From the NCBI RefSeq assembly GCF_040438885.1, contig NZ_CP159218.1, positions 1,240,001 through 1,304,000 of the forward strand: a stretch of DNA of 64,000 nucleotides, read 5' to 3'. Positions 33,945-43,092 of the stretch are shown piece after piece. The DNA comes from Nakamurella sp. A5-74 (GTDB taxonomy: Bacteria; Actinomycetota; Actinomycetes; Mycobacteriales; Nakamurellaceae). Position 1 is the first letter of the stretch; each line of letters opens with the position of its first letter. The notes beneath the pieces were generated by a model. The model was given only the letters and a program-made list of their open reading frames with translations. It was not told the origin of the DNA and made no database searches. A program made the position numbers and the translations under genes.

Positions 33945-35644
33945 CTGCCCAGTCGCCGTCCGGGCCGGCGGTTCCGCCCGCGGTGCTGCTCGCCCGCACC
34001 CTCGTGCTGGCCGCGATCGGGCACGGCCTGACGGATGCGGTGCTGTCGCCCGGTTCCCGCAACGCTCCGCTCTCGCTGGCCCTGCACGCCGCGGACGCCG
34101 CCGGGCTGCTCCGGCTGCACGTCCGGGTCGACGAACGCAGCGCAGGCTTCCTGGCCCTCGGCCTCGGCCGAGCCAGCGGCCGTCCAGCACTGGTGAGTAC
34201 GACCTCGGGGACTGCGGTGGCCAACCTGCACCCAGCAGTCCTCGAAGCCCACCACGGCGGCGTGCCGATGATCGTGCTGTCTGCCGACCGGCCACCCGCG
34301 TTGCGAGCGCTCGGCGCGAACCAGGTGATCGACCAGCGACAGGTGTTCAGTGGCGCACTCCGGTGGTTCGAGGAGCCGGAACCCCCTGCGCCGCACAGTG
34401 ATCCGGAGCAGTGGCGCGCGATGTTCCAGCACGCTCTGCGGGCATCCGTCGGCGCGCTGCCAGGACCGGTCCAGCTGAACCTGCCGTTCGACGTCCCGCT
34501 GCTGCCGGAGGCTGCGGAGTCCGAGGACCCCGACCGCTGGCTGAGCCAGGTGCGACCGGGAGGCTTCGAGGCCCACCCGGCGACGGATGCGGAACCCGTC
34601 GCCGCCCCGGAACCGGGCGAGCGGGTGTTGTTCGTCGCGGACCTGACGCACCCGGCCGCCGCAGGAGTGGCCGCAGCCGGCCAGTTGGTGGTCTCGGAGG
34701 CCGGCGGCGCCGCGGGCCCGCGGGTACTGGAGGCCGGGATCCCGCTGCTGGAAGCGGATTTCGCAGGAGACCTGTTCGCCGGAGCCACCCCCGACCGGGT
34801 CGTCGTGCTCGGACGACCGACGCTCTACCGGGCGGTCAGCGCGCTGCTCGGATCCGCGCCGGTGATCGACGTGGTCGGACCGACCGGACCGGTCGCCGAC
34901 CCGACAGGCCGCGCTCGCACGGTCTCCGGCGCACTGGCCGCCATCCTCGGGCCGGCGCCGACGGAGTTCCGCGAAGCCTGGCTGGACGCCGACAGTGCCG
35001 TCCGGGACGTTCTCGCGGAAGCGGTGGCCGGGCACGACCTGGGCCTCGGTCCGTTGCTGGCGCGCACCGTGGTGGCCTCGCTACCGACATCGGCCATGCT
35101 GGTGCTGGGCTCCTCCCAGACGCCGCGCGACGTCGGTCGCTTCTCCTGTTGTCGCGCCGGGGTACGGGTACTGGCCAACCGCGGGGTGGCCGGCATCGAC
35201 GGCACCGTCTCCACGGCGATCGGTGCAGCGCTGGCCGACCCCGAGCGCCCCACGGTGGCATTGCTGGGCGACCTGACGTTCCTGCACGAGCTGAACGGAC
35301 TGCTGATCGGGCCGCACGAGCCGGTGCCCGATCTGACCTTCGTGGTCTCCAACAACGACGGCGGCGCCATCTTCGGCACGCTCGAACCCGGTGCGGCGCA
35401 GTACGTCCGTCCGTTCGAGCGGGTCTTCGCCACCCCGCTCGGGGTGCAGCTCGGGCAGGTCGTCGAGTCGCTGGGATATGAGCACCTGATGGTCACCGAC
35501 CCGGAGGAACTGGCGGCCGAACTCACCGCGGAAGCGCTCCAGGGAACGGGGATCCGGGTGATCGAAGTGCCCACCGACCGGTCATCACTGCGGGAGTTCA
35601 GTGCCACGGTGCGTGGTTCTGTGGACAGGGCGCTGCGACGCTGA
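33941..35644 (+). CDS. menD: SEPHCHC synthase (thiamine-diphosphate enzyme)
   Basis: 567 residues. The N-terminal ThDP-enzyme domain shows DAVLSPGSRNAPLSLAL and the cofactor-activating region LVSTTSGTAVANLHPAVLEA. The C-terminal ThDP-binding motif runs from LLGDLTFLHELNGL to FVVSNNDGGAIFG. It condenses 2-oxoglutarate with isochorismate in the first committed menaquinone step. The start is fixed by the ATGA overlap with menC. The next gene is on the opposite strand, ~60 bp away, so the operon ends here; no clear terminator hairpin was seen. Confidence 0.95.
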   Translation: MTAQSPSGPAVPPAVLLARTLVLAAIGHGLTDAVLSPGSRNAPLSLALHAADAAGLLRLHVRVDERSAGFLALGLGRASGRPALVSTTSGTAVANLHPAVLEAHHGGVPMIVLSADRPPALRALGANQVIDQRQVFSGALRWFEEPEPPAPHSDPEQWRAMFQHALRASVGALPGPVQLNLPFDVPLLPEAAESEDPDRWLSQVRPGGFEAHPATDAEPVAAPEPGERVLFVADLTHPAAAGVAAAGQLVVSEAGGAAGPRVLEAGIPLLEADFAGDLFAGATPDRVVVLGRPTLYRAVSALLGSAPVIDVVGPTGPVADPTGRARTVSGALAAILGPAPTEFREAWLDADSAVRDVLAEAVAGHDLGLGPLLARTVVASLPTSAMLVLGSSQTPRDVGRFSCCRAGVRVLANRGVAGIDGTVSTAIGAALADPERPTVALLGDLTFLHELNGLLIGPHEPVPDLTFVVSNNDGGAIFGTLEPGAAQYVRPFERVFATPLGVQLGQVVESLGYEHLMVTDPEELAAELTAEALQGTGIRVIEVPTDRSSLREFSATVRGSVDRALRR

Positions 35645-35707
35645 ACTCCTGTGGTCCCGCGTCATCGATCGTGTCCTCGCCGGGATGAACCTGCGGCTGC
35701 GCCCGGA

Positions 35708-36622
35708 TCAGCAGTCAACGTCGCTCAGGACGTCTTCGATCAGTTCCAGTGCACCGGTTCGCCACCCGAACTGCACGCCGGCTTGTTCGATCCGGTCCGG
35801 CGCCTCCTCGCGCGCGTCCTGCAGGGTGATGGCCGCCTTCCACAGCATCCACCCCCGCGCTCGTGCCCAGGTGTCTTCGTCCAGCGCAACGCCCCGCCGG
35901 AACGCGTCCCGACCGGCGCCGCGGAAGAACGACCACGCGATGACCAGATCACAGGCTGGATCTCCGACGCCGCAGGTGCCGAAGTCGATGACGGCGCTGA
36001 GCCCGCCGTCCCGCACGAGTAGGTTGCCGCCGCTCATGTCCCCGTGGAACCACACAGGTGGTGCGTTCCAGGCGCTGTTCAGCGCGGTGTCCCAGATGGC
36101 GAGCGCGGCCGACGTGTCGATCAGATCGGCGAGCGCCGTGATCGCGGTCCGGGCCGAGTCGTCCCAGTGAGCTGGGCTGTCGCCGCGGTGGAAGCTGTGC
36201 AAGCCTGCCCGGGGGCCGCTGGTCGCGTCGATCCGGCGCAGCGCGTTGAGGAACCCGCTGACGTCCTCGGCCATTCGCACCGGATCCGACACCCGCTGCG
36301 GTGTGGCCTGTTGGCCGGGGAGCCAGTGGTAGACCGACCACGGTCGGGGGAACCGATCACTCGGCACACCTCTACCGAGCGGGATCGGGATCGGGAACGG
36401 CAGTTGCGGCCGCAGCAGCGGCAGCCAACGGTGCTCCTTCTCCACCTGGGGCGTGTACATGTCCGCACTGGGAAACCGCACCGACAGGGAGTCGCCCAGG
36501 CGCATGGTGAGGTTGTCCCAGCCGTCCTTCTCCACCGGTCTGATCGGCAGGTCCGCCCACTGGGGAAACTGCTCCTCCAGCAGCTGGGTGATCAGCTCGA
36601 TCGTGATCTGGTTCTTGTGCAC
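35708..36622 (-). CDS. aminoglycoside phosphotransferase (APH) family protein
   Basis: 304 residues from the GTG at 36622 (VHKNQITIELITQLL). Kinase-like motifs: an N-lobe DNLTMRLGDSLSVRFPSADMY, the Brenner-type catalytic loop WFHGDMSGGNLLV, and the metal-binding VIDFGTCGVGDPACDLVIAW. It should phosphorylate a hydroxyl group of an antibiotic or metabolite. Resistance cannot be inferred from sequence alone, since many APH-family members act on amino alcohols or sugars. A longer open frame reaches 36793 but runs into the next gene with non-coding character. Confidence 0.85.
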   Translation of the reverse strand: MHKNQITIELITQLLEEQFPQWADLPIRPVEKDGWDNLTMRLGDSLSVRFPSADMYTPQVEKEHRWLPLLRPQLPFPIPIPLGRGVPSDRFPRPWSVYHWLPGQQATPQRVSDPVRMAEDVSGFLNALRRIDATSGPRAGLHSFHRGDSPAHWDDSARTAITALADLIDTSAALAIWDTALNSAWNAPPVWFHGDMSGGNLLVRDGGLSAVIDFGTCGVGDPACDLVIAWSFFRGAGRDAFRRGVALDEDTWARARGWMLWKAAITLQDAREEAPDRIEQAGVQFGWRTGALELIEDVLSDVDC

Positions 36623-36695
36623 ACCGGCAACTACAACAGAACAGCCCGCTGGCGCACGACTGTGTTCTCCGACGACCGCCGCGAAGGATCGCCGC

Positions 36696-37643
36696 TCAGG
36701 TCGTCGTGTCGAAGCGGCGTCGGTAGCTCGACGGCGTGCTGCCGATCGCAGACGCGAAGTTCTGCCGCAGGGTGACCGGGTTGCCGAATCCACATGCCGC
36801 GGCGATCTGATCGATCGAGAGGTTCGAGTTCTCGAGCAGGAGCCGCGCTTCGTCGAGACGACGGGACCGCACCCAAGCAGCGGGTGTCGACCCCATCCGG
36901 TCTCGGAATGCTCGGACGAACGTCCGGCGACTCAGGTGGGCTACTGCTGCGAGCCGTTCGATGCTGAGGTCGGCGTCGAGGTTCTGCAAGGCCCAGGTCG
37001 TGGCCTGCCCTATCGGGTCGGCGGTTGTCTGCGGGGACACGGGGCGTTCGATGTACTGCGCCTGCCCGCCTTCGCGGTGTGGTGCAACGACGAGGCTTCG
37101 CGCCACCGTGTTGGCCGCCTCGGCACCGAGTCGGGTCCGCACGATGTGCAGGCACGCGTCGATGCCCGCTGCGGTGCCGGCGGACGTCATGACGTCGCCA
37201 TGGTCCAGGTAGAGAACGTCGGCGTCGACGGTGATGCGCCGGTGCTTCTCTCTGAGGGCCTCGGCCGCGTGCCAGTGGGTGACGGCGGTGCGCCCGTCGA
37301 GCAGGCCGATGTCTGCGATCGCGGTCGCTCCGAGGCACAATCCGACGATCGTCGCTCCGCGTTCGTGGGCGGCCAGGAGTGTCCGCCGTAGCCCTGGCCG
37401 GGGTTCGCGACCGTCCGGGATCCAGGAGGGAACGATCACGATGTCGGCATCTGCTGTGACGTCGACACCGCCGACCCGGCCGAGGCTGTACCCCTCTTCA
37501 GTGCGGATCGACCCCGGGCGATCCGAGAAGAGCACGGTCGCCCACGGCGCCAGGCCCTGACGGGTCACCTCGCCGAAAACCATCTGCGGGACGGCGAGAT
37601 GAAACATCGTCACGCCGTCGAACGCGTACACCGCGATCTTCAC
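36696..37643 (-). CDS. GlxA family AraC-type regulator (DJ-1/PfpI plus HTH)
   Basis: 315 residues from the GTG at 37643, chosen for its AGGAGGG ribosome site. The N-terminal ~190 residues are a DJ-1/PfpI glutaminase-like domain (KIAVYAFDGVTMFHLAVPQMVFGE; GATIVGLCLGATAIADIGLLDG with the nucleophile-elbow Cys). The C-terminal ~100 residues are an AraC HTH pair (RLAAVAHLSRRTFVRAFRDRMGSTPAAWVRSRRLDEARLLLE; IAAACGFGNPVTLRQNF). Such regulators often control amide or nitrile metabolism. It diverges from an isochorismatase-like hydrolase, its likely target. Confidence 0.9.
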   Translation of the reverse strand: MKIAVYAFDGVTMFHLAVPQMVFGEVTRQGLAPWATVLFSDRPGSIRTEEGYSLGRVGGVDVTADADIVIVPSWIPDGREPRPGLRRTLLAAHERGATIVGLCLGATAIADIGLLDGRTAVTHWHAAEALREKHRRITVDADVLYLDHGDVMTSAGTAAGIDACLHIVRTRLGAEAANTVARSLVVAPHREGGQAQYIERPVSPQTTADPIGQATTWALQNLDADLSIERLAAVAHLSRRTFVRAFRDRMGSTPAAWVRSRRLDEARLLLENSNLSIDQIAAACGFGNPVTLRQNFASAIGSTPSSYRRRFDTTT

Positions 37644-37764
37644 GAAGCCCTCCTGGGTTTGGCCTGATTCCATCGTAAGGCCGCACTCGTGCCAGTGGTG
37701 CCGAGCGTCCGACCGGGCAACACTGAGGGGTAGATCCCACTTGTCCCAGACCCAGGAGCATCCC

Positions 37765-38409
37765 TTGACCAACCCGACCCGCGCACTTGTCCTTGTCGAC
37801 ATCCAGCAGGAGTACTTCAGCGGACCGCTGGAGATTCAGTACCCCGCACCGACGGATTCGGTCCAGAAGATCGCCGCAGTCATCGATGCCGCGACCGCTG
37901 CGAGCGTTCCGGTGGTCGCTGTCCAGCACACGGCCGGTGACGAAGCGCCGATCTTCAACCCGACGACGCCCGGTTTCGCCTTGCACCCGGACATCGAACA
38001 GCGCCGTACCCCGGAGTGGAAGATGATCACGAAGCAGTTCGGATCGGTGTTCGCGGGTACAGATCTGCTCGCTTGGCTGCAGGAGCATGCGATCGAGACC
38101 ATCACCCTCGTCGGGTACATGACCAACAACTGCATCATCACCTCCGCCGCCGAGGCCGAGACCCACGGCATTGCGGCCGAGGTGCTCTCCGACGCGACGG
38201 GTGCGATCAGCATCAGCAACGACGCCGGTCACGTCGACGCCAAGACCGTCCACACGACCCTGATGGCAGTGCTGAACTCCAACTTCGCAGCGGTCGGACC
38301 CACCGAGGCCTGGATGACTGCCCTGCGCCTCGGGCAGGCGCTCCCGAAGGACAACCTCCTGAGCTCGGCGATGTCCGGCGCCCAGCATTTCCAGGGGGTG
38401 ACGGCCTAG
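37765..38409 (+). CDS. isochorismatase-like cysteine hydrolase
   Basis: 214 residues. The TTG at 37765 is preferred because an AGGAG ribosome site lies 6 nt upstream; another TTG at 37741 is open in frame but has no such site. The catalytic triad is readable: D12 in ALVLVDIQQEYF, K90 in MITKQFGSVF, and C123 in GYMTNNCIITSA. Family members hydrolyse amides, N-carbamoyl compounds or, less often, isochorismate. Though it lies between menD and menF, a role against isochorismate is unlikely to be useful; divergence from a GlxA-type regulator suggests amide hydrolysis. Confidence 0.88.
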   Translation: MTNPTRALVLVDIQQEYFSGPLEIQYPAPTDSVQKIAAVIDAATAASVPVVAVQHTAGDEAPIFNPTTPGFALHPDIEQRRTPEWKMITKQFGSVFAGTDLLAWLQEHAIETITLVGYMTNNCIITSAAEAETHGIAAEVLSDATGAISISNDAGHVDAKTVHTTLMAVLNSNFAAVGPTEAWMTALRLGQALPKDNLLSSAMSGAQHFQGVTA

Positions 38410-38615
38410 TCCGGGAGGTGCTGGCAGCGGCACGCGTCGGCGGCAGCCGGGCCAGGGTTACGCGCTTGCCGGACAGTCGAGCAACGGATCTTGCGAGGTG
38501 TCGAAGTGCTCGGCAAGACTGTCGGAACAGGCTCGCCCACCCGAATCCCGTGAACGCTCTGGTTGGTGCCGCCTGACGCTGCAGGCAGCGGCCACCCGTC
38601 CGAGTGGAGACACCC

Positions 38616-39197
38616 ATGGGCAAGCTGATCTACGCGACCAACACCTCGCTCGACGGCTACCTCGAGGACGAGAGCGGCTCGTTCGACTGGTCGGTGCCGG
38701 ACGAAGAAGTGCACGCGTTCTGGAACGAGCACGAGCGGCGCATCGGCACATCGCTCTACGGCCGCCGCATGTACGAGACGATGCGCGTCTGGGAGGACGA
38801 CGACTGGTTGACGACCGAGCCGGCGGTCGTCCGCGAGTACGCCGAGGTCTGGCGCGACGCCGACAAGATCGTGTACTCCTCGACGCTCGCAGGGGTGTCG
38901 ACGGCGCGTACCAGGATCGAGCGACAGTTCGAGCCCGAGACGGTCCGCCGGCTCAAGGAGATGTCCAGCTCGGACCTGAGCATCGGCGGTGCTGACCTTG
39001 CGGCGCAGGCGTTCCGGCACGGGTTGGTCGACGAGTGCGTGCTGCTGCTGTGCCCGGTGCTCGTGGGTGGCGGCAAGCCGGCGCTGCCCCGGGGCGTACG
39101 ACTCGACCTCGAACTACTGGACCATCGAAGGTTCGGCAACGGTGTGATCTACGTGCACCACGCGATACGACCCGCCAGTTTCCCGAGCACCGCCTGA
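38616..39197 (+). CDS. dihydrofolate reductase family protein (RibD C-terminal-like)
   Basis: 193 residues from the ATG at 38616 (MGKLIYATNTSLDGYLED); a GTG four codons earlier is possible. It shows the YwjB/YyaP-type reductase pattern: the N-terminal strand with SLDGY, GRRMYETM, the mid-segment DLSIGGADLAAQAFRHGLVDECVLLLCPVLVGGGKPALP, and a C-terminal strand. NADPH-dependent, but many members have no known substrate. The 206 bp before it hold no gene I can support. It stands alone at the end of a small accessory block between menD and menF. Confidence 0.88.
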   Translation: MGKLIYATNTSLDGYLEDESGSFDWSVPDEEVHAFWNEHERRIGTSLYGRRMYETMRVWEDDDWLTTEPAVVREYAEVWRDADKIVYSSTLAGVSTARTRIERQFEPETVRRLKEMSSSDLSIGGADLAAQAFRHGLVDECVLLLCPVLVGGGKPALPRGVRLDLELLDHRRFGNGVIYVHHAIRPASFPSTA

Positions 39198-39296
39198 CCT
39201 CGCGGGGGGAGCGAGGTCGGCTGGGGAGGCGCTGAGCCGGACAGCCCACAGCTGCTCGGCTCACCTGCTGACCGAGGTCACTGCCCGTGTGGGACG

Positions 39297-40502
39297 TCAG
39301 GACTCCAGCGCGTCGCGCATCGGGATCATCTTGACCTGGGCCTCGCGGACCTCACTGTCCGGATCGGAGTCGGCCACCAGCCCACCGCCTGCGGTCAACC
39401 GCACGCAGCGCCCGTCCACCAAGGCGCCGCGCAGGGCGAGGGCGAACTCTCCGTCACCGCGGGCATCCATCCAGCCGATGGGAGCGGCATAGCGGCCGCG
39501 CGGTCGGCCCTCGAGTCGACGGATCAGCTCAAGGGCCGCGTCCCGGGGGTACCCGCCGACAGCCCCCGTCGGGTGCAACGCCGCCGCCAGCTGCAGGGCC
39601 GACGGGGCCGGATCCGCCAGCTCGCCGACGACGTCAGTGGCCAGATGGACGAGGTTCGCCAGCACCAGGGCCTGCGGCTCGGGTGGCACGTCGAGGCTGG
39701 TGCTGACGCCCCTCAGGACGGACGCGACCGAATCGACGGCGTATCGGTGCTCGGAACGGTTCTTGGCGCTGGCCAGCAGATCCGCGACCACCGGATCGCC
39801 CACGTGCTCGGCCCAGCCGGTGCCGGCCAGCACCCGGGAGGTCACCACCAGCCGGCCGTTCTCCCGGTGTCGCTCGACGAGCATCTCCGGGCTCGCACCG
39901 ACCAGCTGATCGACGGCGTAGGCCCAACAGCTCGGATAACGGTCCGCGAGAGCGCCGAGCAGGAACCGCTCGTCCACGTCGGACTCCGTCACCGCCGTGA
40001 GATCGTGCGAGAGCACCACCTTGCCGAGCTCGCCCGCCCGGATCGCCTGCACTGCGGAGGCGACAGCTGCCCGGTATCCGAGCGCCGACTGCTCCGGGTC
40101 CGACCAGCGGATCGTCCCCGGCCGCGTGAGGCGGGTCGGCCTCGGCTGCGAGCCTGCCCCGCGGTCGCCCAGGATCTGCTGCAGGCCGTCCGGCCCGGAT
40201 CGCCAGGCGACCCGGGGCACGACGGCCACCGATGGGTCCTCGGGGGAGAAGCCGAGCGAGACGAACACCACCGGTTCGGCGTCCCCGGCGGCAGCAGCCG
40301 ACCGGACGAGGTCCTCGAACCAGACCTGGATCCTGGCCGCCGCGTCGGCGCCACGGACGTCGAGCCGATGTGCTTCACCCCAGGCCGCGATACCGCGGCC
40401 GTGCCGCACGAAAGCCAGGGCGCCACGTGCGTGCGGCAGTCGATCGAGCAGCGGCGCAGCAGCGCCCAGCTCGTCGGTGCGCAGGTCGTGGACGGTGGTC
40501 AC
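39297..40502 (-). CDS. menF: isochorismate synthase
   Basis: 401 residues of the chorismate-binding family. Visible features are IRAGELGKVVLSHDL (general-base Lys region), GASPEMLVERHRENGRLVVTSRVLAGTG, SAKNRSEHRYAVDSV, LHPTGAVGGYPRDAALELI, and the C-terminal LTAGGGLVADSDPDSEV with metal-binding acids. It converts chorismate to isochorismate for MenD. EntC/DhbC-type siderophore roles use the same fold, but the men context favours MenF. The GTG at 40502 has TACGCT 7 nt upstream. Confidence 0.92.
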   Translation of the reverse strand: MTTVHDLRTDELGAAAPLLDRLPHARGALAFVRHGRGIAAWGEAHRLDVRGADAAARIQVWFEDLVRSAAAAGDAEPVVFVSLGFSPEDPSVAVVPRVAWRSGPDGLQQILGDRGAGSQPRPTRLTRPGTIRWSDPEQSALGYRAAVASAVQAIRAGELGKVVLSHDLTAVTESDVDERFLLGALADRYPSCWAYAVDQLVGASPEMLVERHRENGRLVVTSRVLAGTGWAEHVGDPVVADLLASAKNRSEHRYAVDSVASVLRGVSTSLDVPPEPQALVLANLVHLATDVVGELADPAPSALQLAAALHPTGAVGGYPRDAALELIRRLEGRPRGRYAAPIGWMDARGDGEFALALRGALVDGRCVRLTAGGGLVADSDPDSEVREAQVKMIPMRDALES

Positions 40503-40509
40503 GAATCCG

Positions 40510-40515
40510 AGCGTA
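40510..40515 (-). promoter_or_regulatory. TACGCT -10 element before menF
   Basis: Minus-strand TACGCT, 7 nt before the menF GTG; leaderless-type spacing. Confidence 0.4.
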
Positions 40516-40586
40516 TCGGCGTCCCGCCCCCGGCTCGGTCGGGTCGAGTGTGAGTTCCGGCCCACCCTTCCTCTTGCACTGCGAGA

Positions 40587-41072
40587 ATGACGCCCGTGAG
40601 TCCAGTCCGAGCTCCTCGTCTGCCTCGAGTGCTCCGGCGCACCGTGGTCGCGGTGGCCGTCGTGCTGACGGTGCTGACCGTGGCCCTCACGGTGGCGATG
40701 TTCGTCGACGACGCGTCCATCGAGGGTGCCCGGGTCGAGACGGTCGCGACGGTGCTCGCCGTCTCGCCGCTGCGGACCGGGATCGAGTTCGTCGACGCCA
40801 CCGGCATCACCATCAGGCCGACCGGCGGAGTCCTCTACCCGGGGAACCTGCAGGTAGGGCAGCAGTTCAAGGTCGAGTACGCGGCGAATGATCCGAGCAT
40901 CGTCCGGGTCGCAGGTCGGTCGGCGGAGAACGTGCTGGTGAGCGTCGCGCTGATGCTGATGATCACCTGGCTGGTCGCCGCGCTGCTGATCACCTGCGCA
41001 TCTCGGTGGCGCCCGTCGGTCGGCCGGTCGGCACGTCGGTCAGGAAGCGGTGGGACCAGGATCGTCGGCTGA
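40587..41072 (+). CDS. two-helix membrane protein, DUF3592-like
   Basis: 161 residues. A basic N-terminus (RAPRLPRVLRR) precedes a membrane helix at ~18-40, an external beta-rich segment with the DUF3592-type pattern VETVATVLAVSPLRTGIEFVDATG and YPGNLQVGQQFKVEYAANDPSIVRVAG, and a second helix near 115-138 (VLVSVALMLMITWLVAALLI). The tail is basic. No enzymatic motif. Its last 33 bp overlap the end of the convergent phosphatase gene. It diverges from menF. Function unknown. Confidence 0.75.
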   Translation: MTPVSPVRAPRLPRVLRRTVVAVAVVLTVLTVALTVAMFVDDASIEGARVETVATVLAVSPLRTGIEFVDATGITIRPTGGVLYPGNLQVGQQFKVEYAANDPSIVRVAGRSAENVLVSVALMLMITWLVAALLITCASRWRPSVGRSARRSGSGGTRIVG

Positions 41073-42020
41073 CCCGCCGGACATGATGGCGGCGTTGACC
41101 GCCAGGACCGCGTCGGCCACCCACGGATCGGCGACGAGCAGACCGTCCAACGGCAGCGGGATCTGCTGACCGGCGAGATCGGTGATCCGGCATCCGGCCT
41201 GGTCCGCGAGGGCGAGCGCACCGGCGACGTCCCACACCCGGTGCCCGCGGATCACCGCAGCCGCAGCCCGACCGAGTGCCACCTGTGCGATTGCCAGGGC
41301 CGGCGAGCCCAGCATCCGCACCCCCGCCCCGGCTTTGCGGCAGGCATCGGCCCAGTCGGACACCCACGGCGCAGCGCCGACGGACTCCGTGGGCTGCGGA
41401 ACGAGGACAGGATCACCCTCCGGTTGGTCTCGGGGGCGGCCAGGGCTGTCCTCGATGAAGACCAACCTGCCGGCCAGCGAGTCCGACCCGCCCACCGCGG
41501 CAGCCTGCTCGACCGGGCGGCCGTTCGCCCGCAGGCCCCGCCCGCGCGCAGCGGCGTACAGCTGCGCCCGGTAGGGGTCTGCGACCACGCCGACGAGCGG
41601 GCCGCGGCTGTCGACCAGCGCGAGCGAGTAGCCGCACCAGGGCAGCCCGTTCCGGAAATTGGCACTGCCGTCCAGCGGGTCGACGATCCACAGCAGCTCG
41701 TCGGCGCCGAGCGACCCCGGCAGTGCCGTGTCGAAGCCGCCGGGCCCGCCGTACTCCTCACCCAGCACGGGCACGCCGGCGAACTCCGCGGTGAGGACCC
41801 TGCGGGTGTGGCGCTCCAGGGTGCGGTCGGTGTCGGTGACCCAGTCGTACGACGGGTCGGGCCCGGACCCGTTCTCCCGTCCGGCCGTCGCCGTGATCAC
41901 CTCGGCAGCGTCGTTGGCCAACCGGCCGGCCACCTCGAGGGCGCGGGAGATCAGCACGGCGGATTCGGCGAGCGACAGAGCGGGGTGCGCCGGCTCCGCA
42001 TGCCGCGACGCCAGGATCAT
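41040..42020 (-). CDS. inositol monophosphatase family phosphatase
   Basis: About 326 residues. IMPase metal sites are all visible: [17 protein letters not shown], the signature [15 protein letters not shown] near residue 105, and the C-terminal [14 protein letters not shown]. It hydrolyses a phosphate monoester with Mg2+, such as inositol phosphate, histidinol phosphate or PAP. The ATG at 42020 is a best guess: the frame is open to 42191, with a candidate at 42170 that would overlap the divergent menG start. It ends inside the last 33 bp of the convergent DUF3592-like gene. Confidence 0.85.
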   Translation of the reverse strand: MILASRHAEPAHPALSLAESAVLISRALEVAGRLANDAAEVITATAGRENGSGPDPSYDWVTDTDRTLERHTRRVLTAEFAGVPVLGEEYGGPGGFDTALPGSLGADELLWIVDPLDGSANFRNGLPWCGYSLALVDSRGPLVGVVADPYRAQLYAAARGRGLRANGRPVEQAAAVGGSDSLAGRLVFIEDSPGRPRDQPEGDPVLVPQPTESVGAAPWVSDWADACRKAGAGVRMLGSPALAIAQVALGRAAAAVIRGHRVWDVAGALALADQAGCRITDLAGQQIPLPLDGLLVADPWVADAVLAVNAAIMSGGSADDPGPTAS

Positions 42021-42155
42021 GAAGTCAGCCTGCAGGGTGGGGATGAACGTGACTCCCGTCACCGAGGGGACGGAGGGTGACGGATCGGTGATCGTCAGGT
42101 GTCCGGATCGTCGCGGGTGTCCGGGCAGGTCGTCGGACGGTGACCGCTCACTCGG

Positions 42156-42161
42156 TACCGT
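42156..42161 (+). promoter_or_regulatory. TACCGT -10 element before menG
   Basis: TACCGT lies 7 nt before the menG ATG; leaderless-type spacing. Confidence 0.45.
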
Positions 42162-42168
42162 TGCGGTC

Positions 42169-42858
42169 ATGGCGCGCGCAGATCTCGACAAGCAGCCCCG
42201 GCAGGTGGCGGCGATGTTCGACGACGTCGCCCAGCGCTATGACGTGGCCAATTCGGTGTTGTCGGGTTTTCAGGATCGCCGCTGGCGGCGGCACATGGTG
42301 GGCGCCCTCTCGCTGCGTCCCGGTATGAAGGTGGCCGACATCGCCGCCGGGACCGCCGTCTCGACCGCAGAGTTGGCCCGCACCGGCGCCTGGGCGGTGG
42401 CGGCCGACTTCTCCCTCGGGATGCTGCGCGCCGGGGCGCTGCGCCGACCGGCCCTGCCGAAGGCCGCGGCCGATGCCCTGCAGTTGCCGTTCGCGGACGC
42501 CTCGTTCGACGCGGTGACCATCTCCTTCGGTCTGCGCAACGTGGTCGACCCGCCGGCCGCGCTGCGGGAGTTCGCGCGCGTCACCAAGCCTGGTGGCCAG
42601 CTGCTGGTGTGCGAGTTCTCCCGACCGGCGGCAATCGTGCGCCCGTTCTACCGGTTCCACCTCAAGCGGATCATGCCGCTCATCGCCGGGCGGTTCTCCT
42701 CCAACCCCGAGGCCTACAGCTACCTCGCCGAATCCATCGGCAGCTGGCCCGACCAGCCGACCCTCGCAACCACCATCGCGCAGGCCGGCTGGGGCGAGGT
42801 CGCCTGGAAGAACCTGACCTTCGGCGTCGTGGCCCTGCACCACGCCATCCGCGACTGA
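42169..42858 (+). CDS. menG: demethylmenaquinone methyltransferase (UbiE family)
   Basis: 229 residues. The N-terminal UbiE signature [29 protein letters not shown] is present. SAM motif I is degenerate but recognisable ([16 protein letters not shown]), followed by [25 protein letters not shown] and [21 protein letters not shown], both diagnostic of the family. It methylates demethylmenaquinone, the last ring step. A long open frame runs upstream antisense to the phosphatase gene, but the family N-terminus fixes the start at 42169. Confidence 0.95.
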   Translation: MARADLDKQPRQVAAMFDDVAQRYDVANSVLSGFQDRRWRRHMVGALSLRPGMKVADIAAGTAVSTAELARTGAWAVAADFSLGMLRAGALRRPALPKAAADALQLPFADASFDAVTISFGLRNVVDPPAALREFARVTKPGGQLLVCEFSRPAAIVRPFYRFHLKRIMPLIAGRFSSNPEAYSYLAESIGSWPDQPTLATTIAQAGWGEVAWKNLTFGVVALHHAIRD

Positions 42859-42873
42859 TCGATCATCTGACGG

Positions 42874-42940
42874 GATCTCGACTCACTTCGTTCGCTCGAT
42901 CGGCGGATCGGTCGGTGGTCGAGCGACGCGGGAGTCGGGA
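42874..42940. terminator. imperfect inverted repeat downstream of menG
   Basis: The arms 42874-42900 (TCTCGACTC...GCTCGAT) and 42917-42940 (GGTCGAGCG...GAGTCGGGA) pair imperfectly with a two-base bulge. Such TCGAGC-type hairpins are common between actinobacterial genes. It could end menG transcription before the menJ-nuo promoter. Confidence 0.5.
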
Positions 42941-42951
42941 CGGCCGGGAGG

Positions 42952-42970
42952 TTAGGTGAGCCTTAGCCCG
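42952..42970. promoter_or_regulatory. candidate DtxR/IdeR-type iron box before menJ
   Basis: TTAGGTGAGCCTTAGCCC resembles the known IdeR/DtxR consensus TTAGGTTAGGCTAACCTAA, with one strong half-site (read on the minus strand as AAGGCTCACCTAA) and a weak second half. A TACACT box at 42991-42996 downstream could be the -10 element. By-eye match only. Confidence 0.35.
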
Positions 42971-43092
42971 CAGCCTCGTGTGAGCGGACTTACACTTGCT
43001 CCCAGGACTTCGTGAACTGCTTCACAAGCGCGTCGCAGAGTCCGGGTGAGCACGAAATCGGCCCGGCGACGGGCCAGTACGAGGAGGTGGAC

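Noticed and set aside
35708-36622. Confirmed antibiotic resistance gene
   Set aside because: APH-fold kinases act on many substrates; nothing in the sequence or neighbours indicates an antibiotic.
37765-38409. True isochorismatase making a siderophore precursor
   Set aside because: No entA/entB-type partners or carrier domain; the GlxA-type regulator beside it points to other amide hydrolysis.
39297-40502. Siderophore or salicylate synthase instead of MenF
   Set aside because: No siderophore genes in the window, while nearly all other menaquinone genes are present.
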